NCBI RefSeq assembly: GCF_003989135.1
Contig: NZ_RYZZ01000004.1
Coordinates: 28,665 to 92,664 of the forward strand
Reading direction: 5' to 3'
Length of the DNA: 64,000 nt
DNA from: Peribacillus cavernae
Lineage (GTDB): Bacteria; Bacillota; Bacilli; Bacillales; DSM-1321
The position numbers were made by a program, and so were the translations under genes. A model generated the notes under the pieces. That model worked only from the letters and a program-made list of their open reading frames with translations, made no database searches and was not told where the DNA came from. Shown in pieces: positions 18,843 through 28,161 of the stretch. Position 1 is the stretch's first letter, and every line of letters begins with the position of its first letter.

Positions 18843-19456
18843 CTTTCACTTCAGCAGTCTGTTTTCGATTATGGAACTTCAGCCCAACCATACTGATTGT
18901 TGTTGCTGCATTTCTGATTGTAACATCAATATTTCTATATTTTCCGAGAACAATTAGAATGTCTCATATCGATGATGAATTAGAAATTGAGGGCCAGGAA
19001 CGGGTCAAATATATCAATCTGATCTTTATGTTGTCCAAGGAAGTTGAAAAACCTAAAATTATCACAAGAAAGAAACCGCTGCTCTTCCGGAACTCGATGA
19101 AGATTTTCAAGAGGCGTACACCGGGAAATGGGTTTCTGGAATTGTTTATCAAGGTTTTCTTCCGTAATGGAAGCTTTATTTTCAGTTATTATCAACTGCT
19201 TTCTGTAACCCTATTGGCCGTTTTTCTGCTACCGTCGCTATGGTTGAAAGTTCCCGTATTTGCAGGGTTTATCATAATGATGTCGATCTGGCTGTCCAAT
19301 ATTTACGACAAAGTGCTGCTCACCCATCCTTTTACAAAAAAATATGAGGGTAGAGAAGCATATTTGAAAGCAAAACATCATGCTGTTATGATTTTCTTGA
19401 TTCCTGCTGTGTTAACTGCAGGGGTAGCTTTGTTAATAGTATTATTTTTGTTTTAA
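18835..19456 (+). pseudogene. ythQ: YthQ (EcsB-like ABC permease), internally deleted and frameshifted
   Basis: The frame opens at 18,835 inside the ythP stop (MNSFHFSSLFS) but is lost after about a dozen codons. From about 18,875 another frame reads SPTILIVVAAFLIVTSIFLYFP and continues without a break to 19,456 with several transmembrane segments. Family members have about 385 residues, so an N-terminal block of roughly 150 or more residues is missing. The residual downstream ORF (18,959-19,456, 165 residues) is unlikely to make a working permease. Confidence 0.78.
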
Positions 19457-19483
19457 TTTTATTAATGTTTAGGAGAGTTGATC

Positions 19484-19579
19484 ATGTTAACATTATTCCA
19501 ATACAACTGGGATGTAAGAGAAGATTGGTTCGATTGGTGCAAAAGGATCCCGGCTGAAGAACTGCTGTGTAAAGGATGA
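19484..19579 (+). pseudogene. DinB-family protein, N-terminal fragment
   Basis: After TAGGAGAG an ATG opens a 31-codon frame, MLTLFQYNWDVREDWFDWCK, resembling the start of DinB-like four-helix metalloproteins of Bacillus. It stops at 19,577. The remaining roughly 120 residues, including the metal-binding His residues, are absent. The bases up to 19,660 contain no recognisable continuation. Confidence 0.6.
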
Positions 19580-19811
19580 TGAGGAAGGCCTATGCAACAA
19601 ATTTCCCCGCCTATGGAAGCTATACGGTGAGAACCCATTAGAATAGTAAAACCTTGCCTCGAGGTGTTTACATCAAAAAAAATATAGCTGATTCCCCTTA
19701 GCGTAGGAGGATTCAGCTTTTGTTTTCCTTTTATCTCCTTAAAATGGTTTTTATGTTAAATGGACATCTGGATTTTCTGGACAGTGGGATAAGGTAAAAA
19801 ACATATCATCC

Positions 19812-20330
19812 TTAAAAACCAAACAGCATAGATAACAGTTTTTTCTTTTTTGTTTTTGGCATTGCTTTGGATTGGTCAAAAACCAATAAGTCTGCAGGAC
19901 GGCTTTTCTTCTTTTCCTCCTGATTCTTTTCTAAAGCTTCTAAACGTGCATTCAACAATTTTACTTCCTGTTGCAATTCCTCAATTTCCCGCCGATGCTG
20001 CAAAATTTGATAAGAAGCGACGTCATCCGCTTTGGTATCCAATCTTTTTTCCAACTCGCTAACCTGTACTTCCAGCTTTTCGAGACCGGATTCGTTGATA
20101 TGGTCCTTCACTGTTCCTTTGCGGACTTTTTCATTAGTAATTACGATATCCTGCAGGACCATTCCGCTGCATAGCTTCTCCTGTATTTGTTTTAATAGCT
20201 CAATATCTTCTTCTGAAAACAAATAGTGGCCAAGATCATTGCGCTCCATATCCAGCTGAAGTTCTTTTATCCAGCGTTTTATGGTGCTTGGCGAAACGTC
20301 CAATAATTTCGAAACAGTACTTGTATTCAT
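19812..20330 (-). CDS. racA: Polar chromosome-anchoring protein RacA
   Basis: A 172-residue protein. It has an N-terminal MerR-like HTH (STVSKLLDVSPSTIKRWIKE, residues 4-23), an ELQLDMERNDLGHYLFSEED wing, and a coiled coil at about residues 90-140 (VSELEKRLDTKADD...EIEELQQEVKLLNARLEALE). It ends with a basic tail (KTKKKKLLSMLFGF). RacA anchors the origin region at the cell poles during sporulation. The ATG at 20,330 is chosen because GAGGTGAGG lies just upstream; a GTG 9 nt earlier is inside that site. The size is close to B. subtilis RacA (184). Confidence 0.9.
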   Translation of the reverse strand: MNTSTVSKLLDVSPSTIKRWIKELQLDMERNDLGHYLFSEEDIELLKQIQEKLCSGMVLQDIVITNEKVRKGTVKDHINESGLEKLEVQVSELEKRLDTKADDVASYQILQHRREIEELQQEVKLLNARLEALEKNQEEKKKSRPADLLVFDQSKAMPKTKKKKLLSMLFGF

Positions 20331-20602
20331 TTTCCTCACCTCTTAAATTCACACATTCTCTTTTTCCTTTTTATTTCCTTTATAAATGACAAAACAAGTG
20401 GCCATTCGGCAAAGAAAGTGAATTTTACTGTTTTTTTCAGAAGAAATCGACTTTTTTTGAACTTGATGCAGAGGACAATGGGCCGGAAACCAAGCAAAGA
20501 ACCGGAGCATTTTATGCGTCGGCATCACTTATGCTTCTCATGTGAGTGAGCGAAGAAGCAACCTTCGACATACAAGATGGCCGCTAAACACAGGTGGCAG
20601 AT

Positions 20603-20746
20603 TTACTTTTCTGATGATAAAGCCTTTTTAGTCAGGCTTACATCATGCTGAAGGAGCTGATTCAAGTTGTATGCAGGATATAATCCCTCTTGATACATAT
20701 AATTAAAGATCCGTTCATGGGTTTTAATGGCCGAGATAAATTTCTT
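20603..20746 (-). pseudogene. Possible remnant of an unidentified coding sequence
   Basis: In the 486-base gap between racA and pepV the - strand has a 47-codon stop-bounded frame with protein-like composition (AIKTHERIFNYMYQEGLYPA, then YNLNQLLQHDVSLTKKALSS). It has no start codon at its head, and a TAG directly precedes it. I do not recognise the family. It may be the tail of a degraded gene or chance. Confidence 0.3.
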
Positions 20747-20816
20747 CTAAGCATGAAATAAAGGGAAGTAGTGATAAAATAGAAATAGCTTATCTAAAGA
20801 ATAGGAGTTGTCGTTC

Positions 20817-22232
20817 GTGACCGAAATCAATTGGCAAGAAGAAATAGAAAATCGGAAGGAATCTTTATTAAAGGATACACAGGCCCTTCTCCGGATTAAA
20901 AGTGTGCTTGATGAGGAGAACACAGCTGATAATGCTCCGCTAGGCATAGGGGTCAAGGCAGCGCTTGATTTCATGCTTCAATTGGGTGAAAAAGACGGCT
21001 TTACAGTGAAGAATGTCGATAACCTTGCCGGACATCTGGAAATGGGGCAGGGGGACGAGCTGTTGGGCATCCTTTGCCATGTCGATGTTGTTCCGGAGGG
21101 AGACGGCTGGAGTTCGGACCCTTATGCTGCCGAAATCAGGGATGGTAAGATATTTGCCCGCGGCGCGATTGATGATAAGGGGCCGACCATGGCAGCGTAT
21201 TATGCGATGAAAACCGTCAAGGAGCTGGGGCTTCCATTACATAAGCGCATCCGTATGATCATCGGTACTGACGAGGAATCAGATTGGCGATGTGTGGAGC
21301 GTTACTTCGAAACAGAAGAAATGCCGGCTCTTGGATTTGCACCTGATGCGGATTTCCCGATCATCTATGCGGAAAAAGGAATCTGGGATTTTACGATCAA
21401 ACAAATCGATGAAGCGGCCCACGCATCCGAGGCTGAGCTGGATGTAGTCGAGTTTTCATCAGGCAGAAGACCGAACATGGTACCGGATTATGCAATTGCC
21501 CGTGTCCATGCAAAGGCGAGACAGGTAGAAATCGCAGAGCAGTTCAAGCTGTTCAAGCAAAAGCATTCCCTGAATGGAAAAGCAACTCTGGAACAGGATC
21601 AAGTCATTCTTGAGCTTGAAGGAGCTTCGGCCCACGGGTCTCTGCCAGACAGCGGAATAAACGCGGGTTTATATTTGTCTGCGTTTTTATCTGGGCTCGA
21701 TGTTTCGGAACAAGCAAAACATTACTTTACTTTCGTACATGATTCCTTATTCGGTGATTCCCGCGGCAGCAAGCTAGGCATTGCTTATGCGGATGATATT
21801 AGCAGCGATTTGACGCTCAATGCAGGAATTTTCAATTACTCTAACGAAAAAGGCGGAAGTGTCAGCTTCTCTATGCGGTACCCGGTTACATACAAATGGG
21901 AGGAAGGCAAGAAAGCTTTTGAGCATACGTTGAAAAAGCTAGGCTTCAATGTGTTGTCACACTCCAATTCTGAACCCCACCATGTGAAGAGGGATAGCTT
22001 TCTGATTCAAACACTTCAAAAGGTTTATGAAGAGGAAACAGGAACAAAGGCTGACTTGCTGGCGATTGGGGGCGGTACTTATGCAAGATCGCTCAAAGAA
22101 GGGGTGGCATTCGGGCCCTTATTCCCTGGCAACGAGGATATCGCTCACCAAAAAGATGAATATATTGTGATAGATGACATGTTGAAGACAGCTGCAATCT
22201 ATGCCCGTGCCATCTATGAATTGGCAAAATAA
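20817..22232 (+). CDS. pepV: Dipeptidase PepV (M20 metallopeptidase, YtjP)
   Basis: A 471-residue zinc dipeptidase. Metal-site motifs are GILCHVDVVPEGDGW (His/Asp), ARGAIDDKGP, and GTDEESDWRC; GGGTYARSL is near the C-terminus. The family hydrolyses Xaa-dipeptides in the cytoplasm. GTG at 20,817 is preferred because AGGAG ends 9 nt before it, whereas the TTG at 20,808 touches the Shine-Dalgarno. It is followed 24 nt later by dat, probably one operon. Confidence 0.92.
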   Translation: MTEINWQEEIENRKESLLKDTQALLRIKSVLDEENTADNAPLGIGVKAALDFMLQLGEKDGFTVKNVDNLAGHLEMGQGDELLGILCHVDVVPEGDGWSSDPYAAEIRDGKIFARGAIDDKGPTMAAYYAMKTVKELGLPLHKRIRMIIGTDEESDWRCVERYFETEEMPALGFAPDADFPIIYAEKGIWDFTIKQIDEAAHASEAELDVVEFSSGRRPNMVPDYAIARVHAKARQVEIAEQFKLFKQKHSLNGKATLEQDQVILELEGASAHGSLPDSGINAGLYLSAFLSGLDVSEQAKHYFTFVHDSLFGDSRGSKLGIAYADDISSDLTLNAGIFNYSNEKGGSVSFSMRYPVTYKWEEGKKAFEHTLKKLGFNVLSHSNSEPHHVKRDSFLIQTLQKVYEEETGTKADLLAIGGGTYARSLKEGVAFGPLFPGNEDIAHQKDEYIVIDDMLKTAAIYARAIYELAK

Positions 22233-22256
22233 ATAAACCAGGGAGAGGGATTTGCT

Positions 22257-23126
22257 ATGGAAAAAGTGATTTTAAACGGTAAGATTACTTTGAAAACAGA
22301 CATAAAAGTTGATTTTGAAGACCGCGGCTATCAATTTGGCGATGGAATTTACGAAGTAATCCGGGTCTATAACGGGCAGCTGTTTACAAGTAAGGAACAT
22401 TTAAACCGCCTAATGGCCAGTGCAAAAAGCATTTCGTTGGCCATCCCTTTCACGGCCGGAGAGATCGAAGGACATCTGCAACAGCTGATTCAGGAAAATC
22501 AACTGGAAAACGGGATGATCTATATGCAATTTACAAGAGGGGTGTCGCCACGGAATCATGCCTTCCCGGCACCTGCAATCGATTCTGTGTATGTAGCCTA
22601 TACGAAACCAATCCTTCATTCTTCGGAAAATGCCACTGCAGGTGTTAAAACCATTTTAACAGAAGATATCCGCTGGCTTCGCTGTGACATAAAAAGCTTG
22701 AACCTGCTTGGGAATATCCTTGCGAAACAAAAGGCGGCAGATGCAGGCTGCTTCGAAGCTTTGCAGCACCGTGACGGGATAGTGACTGAAGGCAGCTCAT
22801 CCAATGTTTCAATCGTCATCAATGGAAAAGTGAAAACACACCCGGCTACGAACCTGATTCTTAATGGAATTTCAAGACAGGTAATGCTCGGGCTTTGTAA
22901 GGATAATGGAATTCCTTTTTCGGAGCAAACCTATACCACGGAAGAACTCCTGCAAGCAGATGAAGTCTTCTTGTCCAGCACAACTGCGGAAATCCTTCCG
23001 GTTATTGAAATTGATGGCAAAGCTGTCGGGAACGGCACTCCCGGTCCATTTACAAGGAAGCTTCAGAAATTATTTCAGGATGAAGTAGCAAAACAATGCG
23101 GCTCGAAGCAACAGTTACATTTATAA
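22257..23126 (+). CDS. dat: D-alanine (D-amino acid) aminotransferase
   Basis: A 289-residue fold-type IV PLP enzyme. It has RGYQFGDGIYEVIRVYNG near residue 27, the PLP lysine in RCDIKSLNLLGN (near 147), and EGSSSNVSIV and STTAEILPV at the cofactor site. It interconverts D-alanine + 2-oxoglutarate and pyruvate + D-glutamate, supplying D-Glu for peptidoglycan. GGGAGAGG precedes the ATG. The pairing with the dipeptidase pepV fits a cell-wall amino-acid role. Confidence 0.93.
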   Translation: MEKVILNGKITLKTDIKVDFEDRGYQFGDGIYEVIRVYNGQLFTSKEHLNRLMASAKSISLAIPFTAGEIEGHLQQLIQENQLENGMIYMQFTRGVSPRNHAFPAPAIDSVYVAYTKPILHSSENATAGVKTILTEDIRWLRCDIKSLNLLGNILAKQKAADAGCFEALQHRDGIVTEGSSSNVSIVINGKVKTHPATNLILNGISRQVMLGLCKDNGIPFSEQTYTTEELLQADEVFLSSTTAEILPVIEIDGKAVGNGTPGPFTRKLQKLFQDEVAKQCGSKQQLHL

Positions 23127-23137
23127 ATGAGATTAAT

Positions 23138-23170
23138 GTCCCTGCAGAATCCATCAGCAGGGTTTTTTTC
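23138..23170 (+). terminator. Terminator after pepV-dat
   Basis: CCCTGC and GCAGGG form the stem, followed by TTTTTTTC. Confidence 0.85.
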
Positions 23171-23239
23171 TGAAAAGAATAAAGATGGAAAGATATGTTT
23201 ATGATAAAATGAATAAAGGAAAAAAAGGAAGGTATAAAT

Positions 23240-23806
23240 ATGAATTCGAATACTCACTTTTTCTTTGCCTTGACATTGCCCGATGAAACGAAAGAATATA
23301 TTTATGAGATTACGGAGCAAATCAGGACGGAGTTCCCGTTCAAAAAATGGCTTCATAAAGAGGATTATCATATCACCCTTGCTTTTCTTGGAAACGCACC
23401 TGACGATCTGAAAAAGAAATCGATACAGCTTGTTGAGGAAGCCTTGTCAGAGGAAGGTTCTTTCCCGCTTACGCTTTTTCAGATTGGTACGTTTGGCAGC
23501 AAGGATTTCCCAAAAATCCTTTGGAGTGGTACAGCGGTTCAGGAACGGCTGTTTGAAATACAGAGAAATGTGTACAATGCTTGCCTGGAAGCTGGTTTCT
23601 CGTTGGATAAAAAACTGTTTAAGCCGCATATTACCATAGCGAGAAAATACATAGGCGAACGGCCTTTTTCGATTGAAGAACTTCAGGAGAAGGCAGGCCT
23701 CGCATCAAGAGGCCATTCCTTCACTGCATCAGCGGTGACGCTTTATCAAACGCATATCGGATCTTCTCCGTCATATGAAGCGATCTTTACAACACCGTTA
23801 AAGTAA
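23240..23806 (+). CDS. thpR: RNA 2',3'-cyclic phosphodiesterase (ThpR/LigT family, YtlP)
   Basis: A 188-residue 2H-superfamily phosphoesterase. The two catalytic HxT motifs are YHITLAFLG (near residue 44) and PHITIAR (near 131). Family members open 2',3'-cyclic phosphates on RNA. AAGGAAGGT precedes the ATG. In B. subtilis ytlP is followed by ytlQ and ytlR, as here. Confidence 0.9.
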   Translation: MNSNTHFFFALTLPDETKEYIYEITEQIRTEFPFKKWLHKEDYHITLAFLGNAPDDLKKKSIQLVEEALSEEGSFPLTLFQIGTFGSKDFPKILWSGTAVQERLFEIQRNVYNACLEAGFSLDKKLFKPHITIARKYIGERPFSIEELQEKAGLASRGHSFTASAVTLYQTHIGSSPSYEAIFTTPLK

Positions 23807-23946
23807 ATGGGTTATCGTCTTTTAGTAACGAAATCTGAATTTCAGCAACGGAAATTCAAATTTAACAACAAATCAAAAAGCCGGCTGAGTATCGACCGGG
23901 AGATAACTGTGCTGAATCTAGATAAAAGAGACGGGTAGTGATCACG

Positions 23947-24939
23947 ATGGGACAGCTAATTAAATTGCAGGATTATATTTCGAGGTATGAACAGGATATA
24001 TATCGTTATCCGATGCAGTTTGTTCGCCTGAAGAATCAGCAATGGGAGAAGTTGAAGGCGGCCTACCTTGCGGGGGAAATGGAACAGGAGTTTTCCCATA
24101 AGAAAGCCAAAAGTCCGGAAAAAGAATGGTTGACGGATGCCAACTCCGGCTTTGTCGAAAAGGTAAAAGGGGTTTTTAAACGCGGTGAAAAAAAGGATGA
24201 AAACTTTGCAGAAGAAAAACCTGTTTCTACAGAAGAGAAAAATCTGTTTTCCCTTCAAAATGGGTCGCTTGTAAATAGCGTTGATGAACTAAAACAAACC
24301 TTTTTGAATCAGTTGCTCCGCTTTCAGATGAAGTGGGCAAGCTCGACGATTCACGAGAAATCATACATTGATCAGTCATTCTTCCTGGATGAGAAGCTTC
24401 GATTCTTTCTGCAGCGTTTTCCCGATACCTTTCTATTATTATATAAACCTGTTTTTTTGTTAAAAAATGCTCCGGTCGAGGTTGATATCCTTTTGATCAG
24501 CCCAACAGATGCCTGGTGTATTACCTTTCTCGAAGCCGAAGAGGACGCGGCTTTTATCGGCTCCAATGAAAGATTCTGGCTGAAAAGACATCATTCGCGT
24601 GAAGATAAGAAGCTATTAAACCCCATGCTTGCCGTAGACAGGATGGAAAAAATAGCAGCACAGCTTTTCTCAATATATGACGTGAGCTTGCCGATAAAAA
24701 AGGTAATCCTTTCGAGGAACGGATATATCGATTACCCTCTCGCCCCTTATGGTGTGATGCTTCTCGACAAGCGCACGTTCCCCGAATGGTTCCAAAAAAT
24801 GCGAAATCTGTCTGCACCTATAAAGCATCAGCAGTTAAAAGCGGCCCAGGCAATGCTTGATTATTGCCAAACGACTTCGAGCAGACGATTGGAGTGGGAT
24901 GTGGATGAGGATGTTACAGAAGAAGGAAACAGGTTTTGA
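23947..24939 (+). CDS. ytlQ: YtlQ, nuclease-like conserved protein of unknown function
   Basis: A 330-residue soluble protein, MGQLIKLQDYISRYEQDIYR at the start. The N-terminus is basic and Gln-rich; the middle (KPVFLLKNAPVEVDILLISP, DAWCITFLEAEEDAAF) resembles a restriction-endonuclease-like beta sheet, but I cannot place it in a named family. The GTG at 23,938 is an alternative start. The end overlaps the frame of ytlR. Synteny with B. subtilis ytlP-ytlQ-ytlR is the main support for the name. Confidence 0.8.
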   Translation: MGQLIKLQDYISRYEQDIYRYPMQFVRLKNQQWEKLKAAYLAGEMEQEFSHKKAKSPEKEWLTDANSGFVEKVKGVFKRGEKKDENFAEEKPVSTEEKNLFSLQNGSLVNSVDELKQTFLNQLLRFQMKWASSTIHEKSYIDQSFFLDEKLRFFLQRFPDTFLLLYKPVFLLKNAPVEVDILLISPTDAWCITFLEAEEDAAFIGSNERFWLKRHHSREDKKLLNPMLAVDRMEKIAAQLFSIYDVSLPIKKVILSRNGYIDYPLAPYGVMLLDKRTFPEWFQKMRNLSAPIKHQQLKAAQAMLDYCQTTSSRRLEWDVDEDVTEEGNRF

Positions 24940-25900
24940 TGCTGCCTTATTAAAGCGGGCAGGTATTGCGAAAGATTTATACTTTATTATCAATCCTGCT
25001 GCCCAGAATAATCGCAGCCTCAAGATTTGGAAGAAAGTCGAAACAAGGCTTCTCGCTGAAAACATTGCTTATCAAGCATTTCATACGCAAGATAAAGGCC
25101 ATGCAAAACAAATTACAATTGATATTCTCTCGAAAACAGACAGGGAAACAACAATTATAGCAGTGGGAGGTGACGGGACACTGCATGAAGTCATTAATGG
25201 GGCAGCAGGCTATCCTCACGGCATTATTGCATGCATCCCGGCTGGTTCGGGGAATGATTATGTACGCGGAATCCAGCAGACAAACAGCCAAAAGGATGCA
25301 CTCTCGCTGATTTTAAGCCAGTCCGAAAAGAGAATCAGCAAAGTCGATATTGGCTATTTGGAGACGCAAGAAACGAAGGGTTTTTTTATCAACAGTTTTG
25401 GAATCGGGATCGATGCCGAAATTACATACGATGTGAATCATTCCGCCTCGAAGAAATGGTTTAACTTTTTTAAGATAGGAAAACTGGTGTACATTTATTC
25501 TTTCCTGAAGAAGCTGTTTACCTACAGACGGACAGATATGACTGTGACGATTGATGGAAGAAAGCATATATTCAGGAAGGTTTGGTTCATCGTCGTCTCC
25601 AATCAATCCTATTTCGGCGGCGGGATCAAGATTTCCCCGCGTTCCGAGTATGAAGACGGCCGGTTCAATTTGATAGCTGTCCATGATATCCCGCATATCA
25701 AACTCTTATTTGTCTTTTTGACTGTCTTATGGGGCGGCCATCTGCGTCTCAAAAATGTGTCATCCTTTTTAGGAAGAGAAATGGAGATTACTTCTGACAA
25801 GCCGGTGAGGATCCAGGCTGACGGAGAGATTGTCGGTAATTCGAAAGTGTACGCTGCAATTGCACCTTATAAGATGAGGATCCTTTCGAAGGAGCCCTAG
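24911..25900 (+). CDS. ytlR: Diacylglycerol/lipid kinase family protein YtlR
   Basis: About 330 residues. It has the DAGK catalytic domain with NPAAQNNRS, the nucleotide motif AVGGDGTLHEVING, PAGSGNDYVRG, and a C-terminal beta domain ending IQADGEIVG. It phosphorylates a lipid diol or sphingosine-like substrate at the membrane; the substrate is not known. The exact start is uncertain: in-frame ATGs at 24,899, 24,905 and 24,911 all lie inside the end of ytlQ, suggesting translational coupling. Confidence 0.85.
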   Translation: MLQKKETGFDAALLKRAGIAKDLYFIINPAAQNNRSLKIWKKVETRLLAENIAYQAFHTQDKGHAKQITIDILSKTDRETTIIAVGGDGTLHEVINGAAGYPHGIIACIPAGSGNDYVRGIQQTNSQKDALSLILSQSEKRISKVDIGYLETQETKGFFINSFGIGIDAEITYDVNHSASKKWFNFFKIGKLVYIYSFLKKLFTYRRTDMTVTIDGRKHIFRKVWFIVVSNQSYFGGGIKISPRSEYEDGRFNLIAVHDIPHIKLLFVFLTVLWGGHLRLKNVSSFLGREMEITSDKPVRIQADGEIVGNSKVYAAIAPYKMRILSKEP

Positions 25901-26045
25901 CAGATGAATCCGGAAATCAAGCACACCGGTGAGTTGAAATCGCATTTGGCGAGTAAAAGTGATAGGATGGGTTATGTGGGTTTTTCCTATTAGAAAATCG
26001 TGATATTACTTGACTAAGAAACGGCTATTCAACTAAAATTTAATA

Positions 26046-26086
26046 AGATAGCTGTTGTAAAATCGTCAATGGCTGTCTTTTTTATT
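26046..26086 (+). terminator. Terminator after ytlQ-ytlR
   Basis: AGATAGC pairs with GCTGTCT (one G-U) around a large loop, followed by TTTTTTATTT. Confidence 0.6.
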
Positions 26087-26114
26087 TGATGCGAAGAAAT
26101 TGAAGGTGACACTT

Positions 26115-26909
26115 TTGGAACATTTATTAGGTCAGGAGTGGGAAATAGTTCCCGCTGGAGGAGCTACCGGAGAAGCCTTCATTGCCCTTAAAGATAAAGA
26201 GCAGAAACTTTTTCTGAAACGGAATACATCCCCCTTTTTGGCGGTTTTGTCAGCCGAAGGAATCGTCCCTAAGCTTGTATGGACAAAGCGCCTTGAAAAT
26301 GGGGATGTAATCACTGCACAGCATTGGTTAAATGGAAGAGAGCTTTCCCATCAGGAGATGAATGAAGAGCAGGTTGCAAAGCTGCTCCAGAAAATTCATA
26401 AATCCGAGCCATTGCTGTCTATGCTGAAAAGATTGGGAAAGTCTCCTTTAAGGCCCGAAAGTATATTGACACAAATAGAAACAAGCCTTGACCAGGATGT
26501 TGTTAAGATCCCGGCAGTAAATCAGGCCGTCGCCTTTTTACAAAATCATATACTGCTGGTTGAATGTGATGAACTGGTTGTCTGCCATGGCGATGTGAAT
26601 CACAATAACTGGCTGATATCAGACGAAGAAGCATTGTTCCTGATCGACTGGGATGGTGCTATCATCGCCGATCCAGCCATCGATCTTGGCGTTTTGCTGC
26701 ATTCCTATATACCAAAAAAGGATTGGCGCGCATGGCTGGGCCGGTATGGCCGGACCCTTGATGCCGGGCTGGAAATGCGGATGAAATGGCATGTGATTGC
26801 CCAGGCGCTGTCTTCGATCCAATGGCATAAAGACAAAAATCGTTTAGAGGAAATGGACCGCCTTGTTCAACATATTCATTCAATCCTTCAAGACGATCAG
26901 GAAAGCTGA
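26115..26909 (+). CDS. ytmP: Aminoglycoside/choline kinase-like phosphotransferase YtmP
   Basis: A 264-residue APH/ChoK-fold kinase. The catalytic loop is VCHGDVNHNNWLI and the metal motif is LIDWDGAIIADP. It resembles thiamine/choline kinases; the substrate is not known. The TTG at 26,115 has AAGGTGA five bases upstream and gives MEHLLGQEWEIVPAGGATGE; the TTG at 26,100 has no site. Its last 13 bases overlap the converging ytzH. Confidence 0.87.
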   Translation: MEHLLGQEWEIVPAGGATGEAFIALKDKEQKLFLKRNTSPFLAVLSAEGIVPKLVWTKRLENGDVITAQHWLNGRELSHQEMNEEQVAKLLQKIHKSEPLLSMLKRLGKSPLRPESILTQIETSLDQDVVKIPAVNQAVAFLQNHILLVECDELVVCHGDVNHNNWLISDEEALFLIDWDGAIIADPAIDLGVLLHSYIPKKDWRAWLGRYGRTLDAGLEMRMKWHVIAQALSSIQWHKDKNRLEEMDRLVQHIHSILQDDQES

Positions 26910-27175
26910 TCGATATCATCGACCCATCCGGACAGCTGGTTTTTATGAGCCGTGATATGTGCATCCAAACTAGATGCATTGATTCCATCCTGGCTATATC
27001 GATAGATTTCTTCCAAAACTGTTTTTACATTATGATTAATTTCAGTATTAACCATTAACGATTTTACCAGCCGTTCCACCTGCTCGCATTCTGAAATAGA
27101 TCCGTAAGCGTCACTTTGTTGATTGCTTAATATATCTTTTAATAAAGAAACTTGATCCTGGTGAGAAAGCGGCAT
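26897..27175 (-). CDS. ytzH: YtzH-like small protein
   Basis: A 92-residue, mostly helical cytoplasmic protein of unknown function, [20 protein letters not shown] at the start. The ATG at 27,175 is preceded by AGAAAGGGTGT; the longer frame from 27,271 is not supported. It lies between ytmP and trmB as in B. subtilis and converges with ytmP, the two 3' ends overlapping by 13 bp. Confidence 0.82.
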   Translation of the reverse strand: MPLSHQDQVSLLKDILSNQQSDAYGSISECEQVERLVKSLMVNTEINHNVKTVLEEIYRYSQDGINASSLDAHITAHKNQLSGWVDDIDQLS

Positions 27176-27255
27176 TTGCGCACACCCTTTCTTAAGAATG
27201 ATTACTGTCTTTTTTATAGTGTGATTAGTGGACACATTTATACTCCCAATTGTAA

Positions 27256-27292
27256 TAAAAACCGTCAGCACTTATCATGCGGCGGTTTTTTT
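27256..27292 (+). terminator. Possible terminator upstream of trmB
   Basis: AAAAACCG and CGGTTTTT bracket an inner GCA/TGC pairing and end in a T-run. On the + strand it would stop ytmP read-through before trmB. Confidence 0.55.
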
Positions 27293-27409
27293 GATGGAAC
27301 CATTGCCTGTAAGAAAGTCCGGATTCAAGGTTCACTAAGACGGTCCTTGCAGGTATCGCATTTTCCATGGTATGGTGTGAAAGATATAATTAAAATAGGG
27401 GTGTCATCA

Positions 27410-28048
27410 ATGCGTTTAAGGAATAAACCCTGGGCTGAAGAAAAATTAGCTGACTATCCAAAATATGTGATTCAACAGCCAAAAAGCCACAAAGGGCAAT
27501 GGAAAGAAGTATTTGAAAATAACAATCCGTTATATATAGAAGTAGGAACGGGTAAGGGCCGTTTTATCACAGAAATGGCAAAGGCACATCCTGATGTTAA
27601 TTTCATTGGAATCGAACTTGCCAAAAGGGTGATTGTTTCGGCACTTGATCTGCTTATTGAGGCTGATTTGCCAAACGTGAAGCTGATGAATGTAAATGCC
27701 AATGACTTGCATGGGTTTTTCGCGAAGGGCGATGTATCAAGGGTGTACTTAAACTTTTCTGATCCTTGGCCGAAAAATCGCCATGAAAAACGCCGTCTGA
27801 CATATGAAACATTCTTAAAGGTCTATGAGAGCATCCTTCCAGAAAAAGGGGAGGTTCATTTTAAAACGGATAATCAGGGATTATTTGAATCCTCGCTAAT
27901 GAGCATTTCACGGTATGGTATGCTGCTGACATATGTAAGTTTAGATTTCCACAATAGTGATTATCAAGGAAACATTATGACGGAGTACGAGGAACGATTC
28001 TCGCAAAAGGGAAACAGGATTTACCGGCTCGAAGCGCATTTTCAATAA
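27410..28048 (+). CDS. trmB: tRNA (guanine-N7-)-methyltransferase
   Basis: A 212-residue Rossmann methyltransferase making m7G46 in tRNA. It starts [20 protein letters not shown]; the SAM motif is VGTGKGRFI, and the family motif is [20 protein letters not shown] near residue 117. The frame is open to 27,152, but the conserved N-terminus fixes the ATG at 27,410, which is preceded by TAGGGGTG. Confidence 0.95.
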   Translation: MRLRNKPWAEEKLADYPKYVIQQPKSHKGQWKEVFENNNPLYIEVGTGKGRFITEMAKAHPDVNFIGIELAKRVIVSALDLLIEADLPNVKLMNVNANDLHGFFAKGDVSRVYLNFSDPWPKNRHEKRRLTYETFLKVYESILPEKGEVHFKTDNQGLFESSLMSISRYGMLLTYVSLDFHNSDYQGNIMTEYEERFSQKGNRIYRLEAHFQ

Positions 28049-28118
28049 TATTCATTTAGCTGTTTCTTTATAGAGAGCAATGAAAAAATAAAGGCTCATT
28101 ACCAAAAAGCTAATGGAG

Positions 28119-28155
28119 GAAAAAGAATGCGGAGTCCCTGATAGGGACTCCGCTA
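28119..28155 (-). terminator. Terminator of the ATP-grasp/repeat-protein unit
   Basis: A perfect 11-bp stem GCGGAGTCCCT / AGGGACTCCGC. On the - strand it is followed by ATTCTTTTTCC, so it ends transcription of the small repeat protein gene. On the + strand the tail is not T-rich. Confidence 0.8.
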
Positions 28156-28161
28156 AAATGG

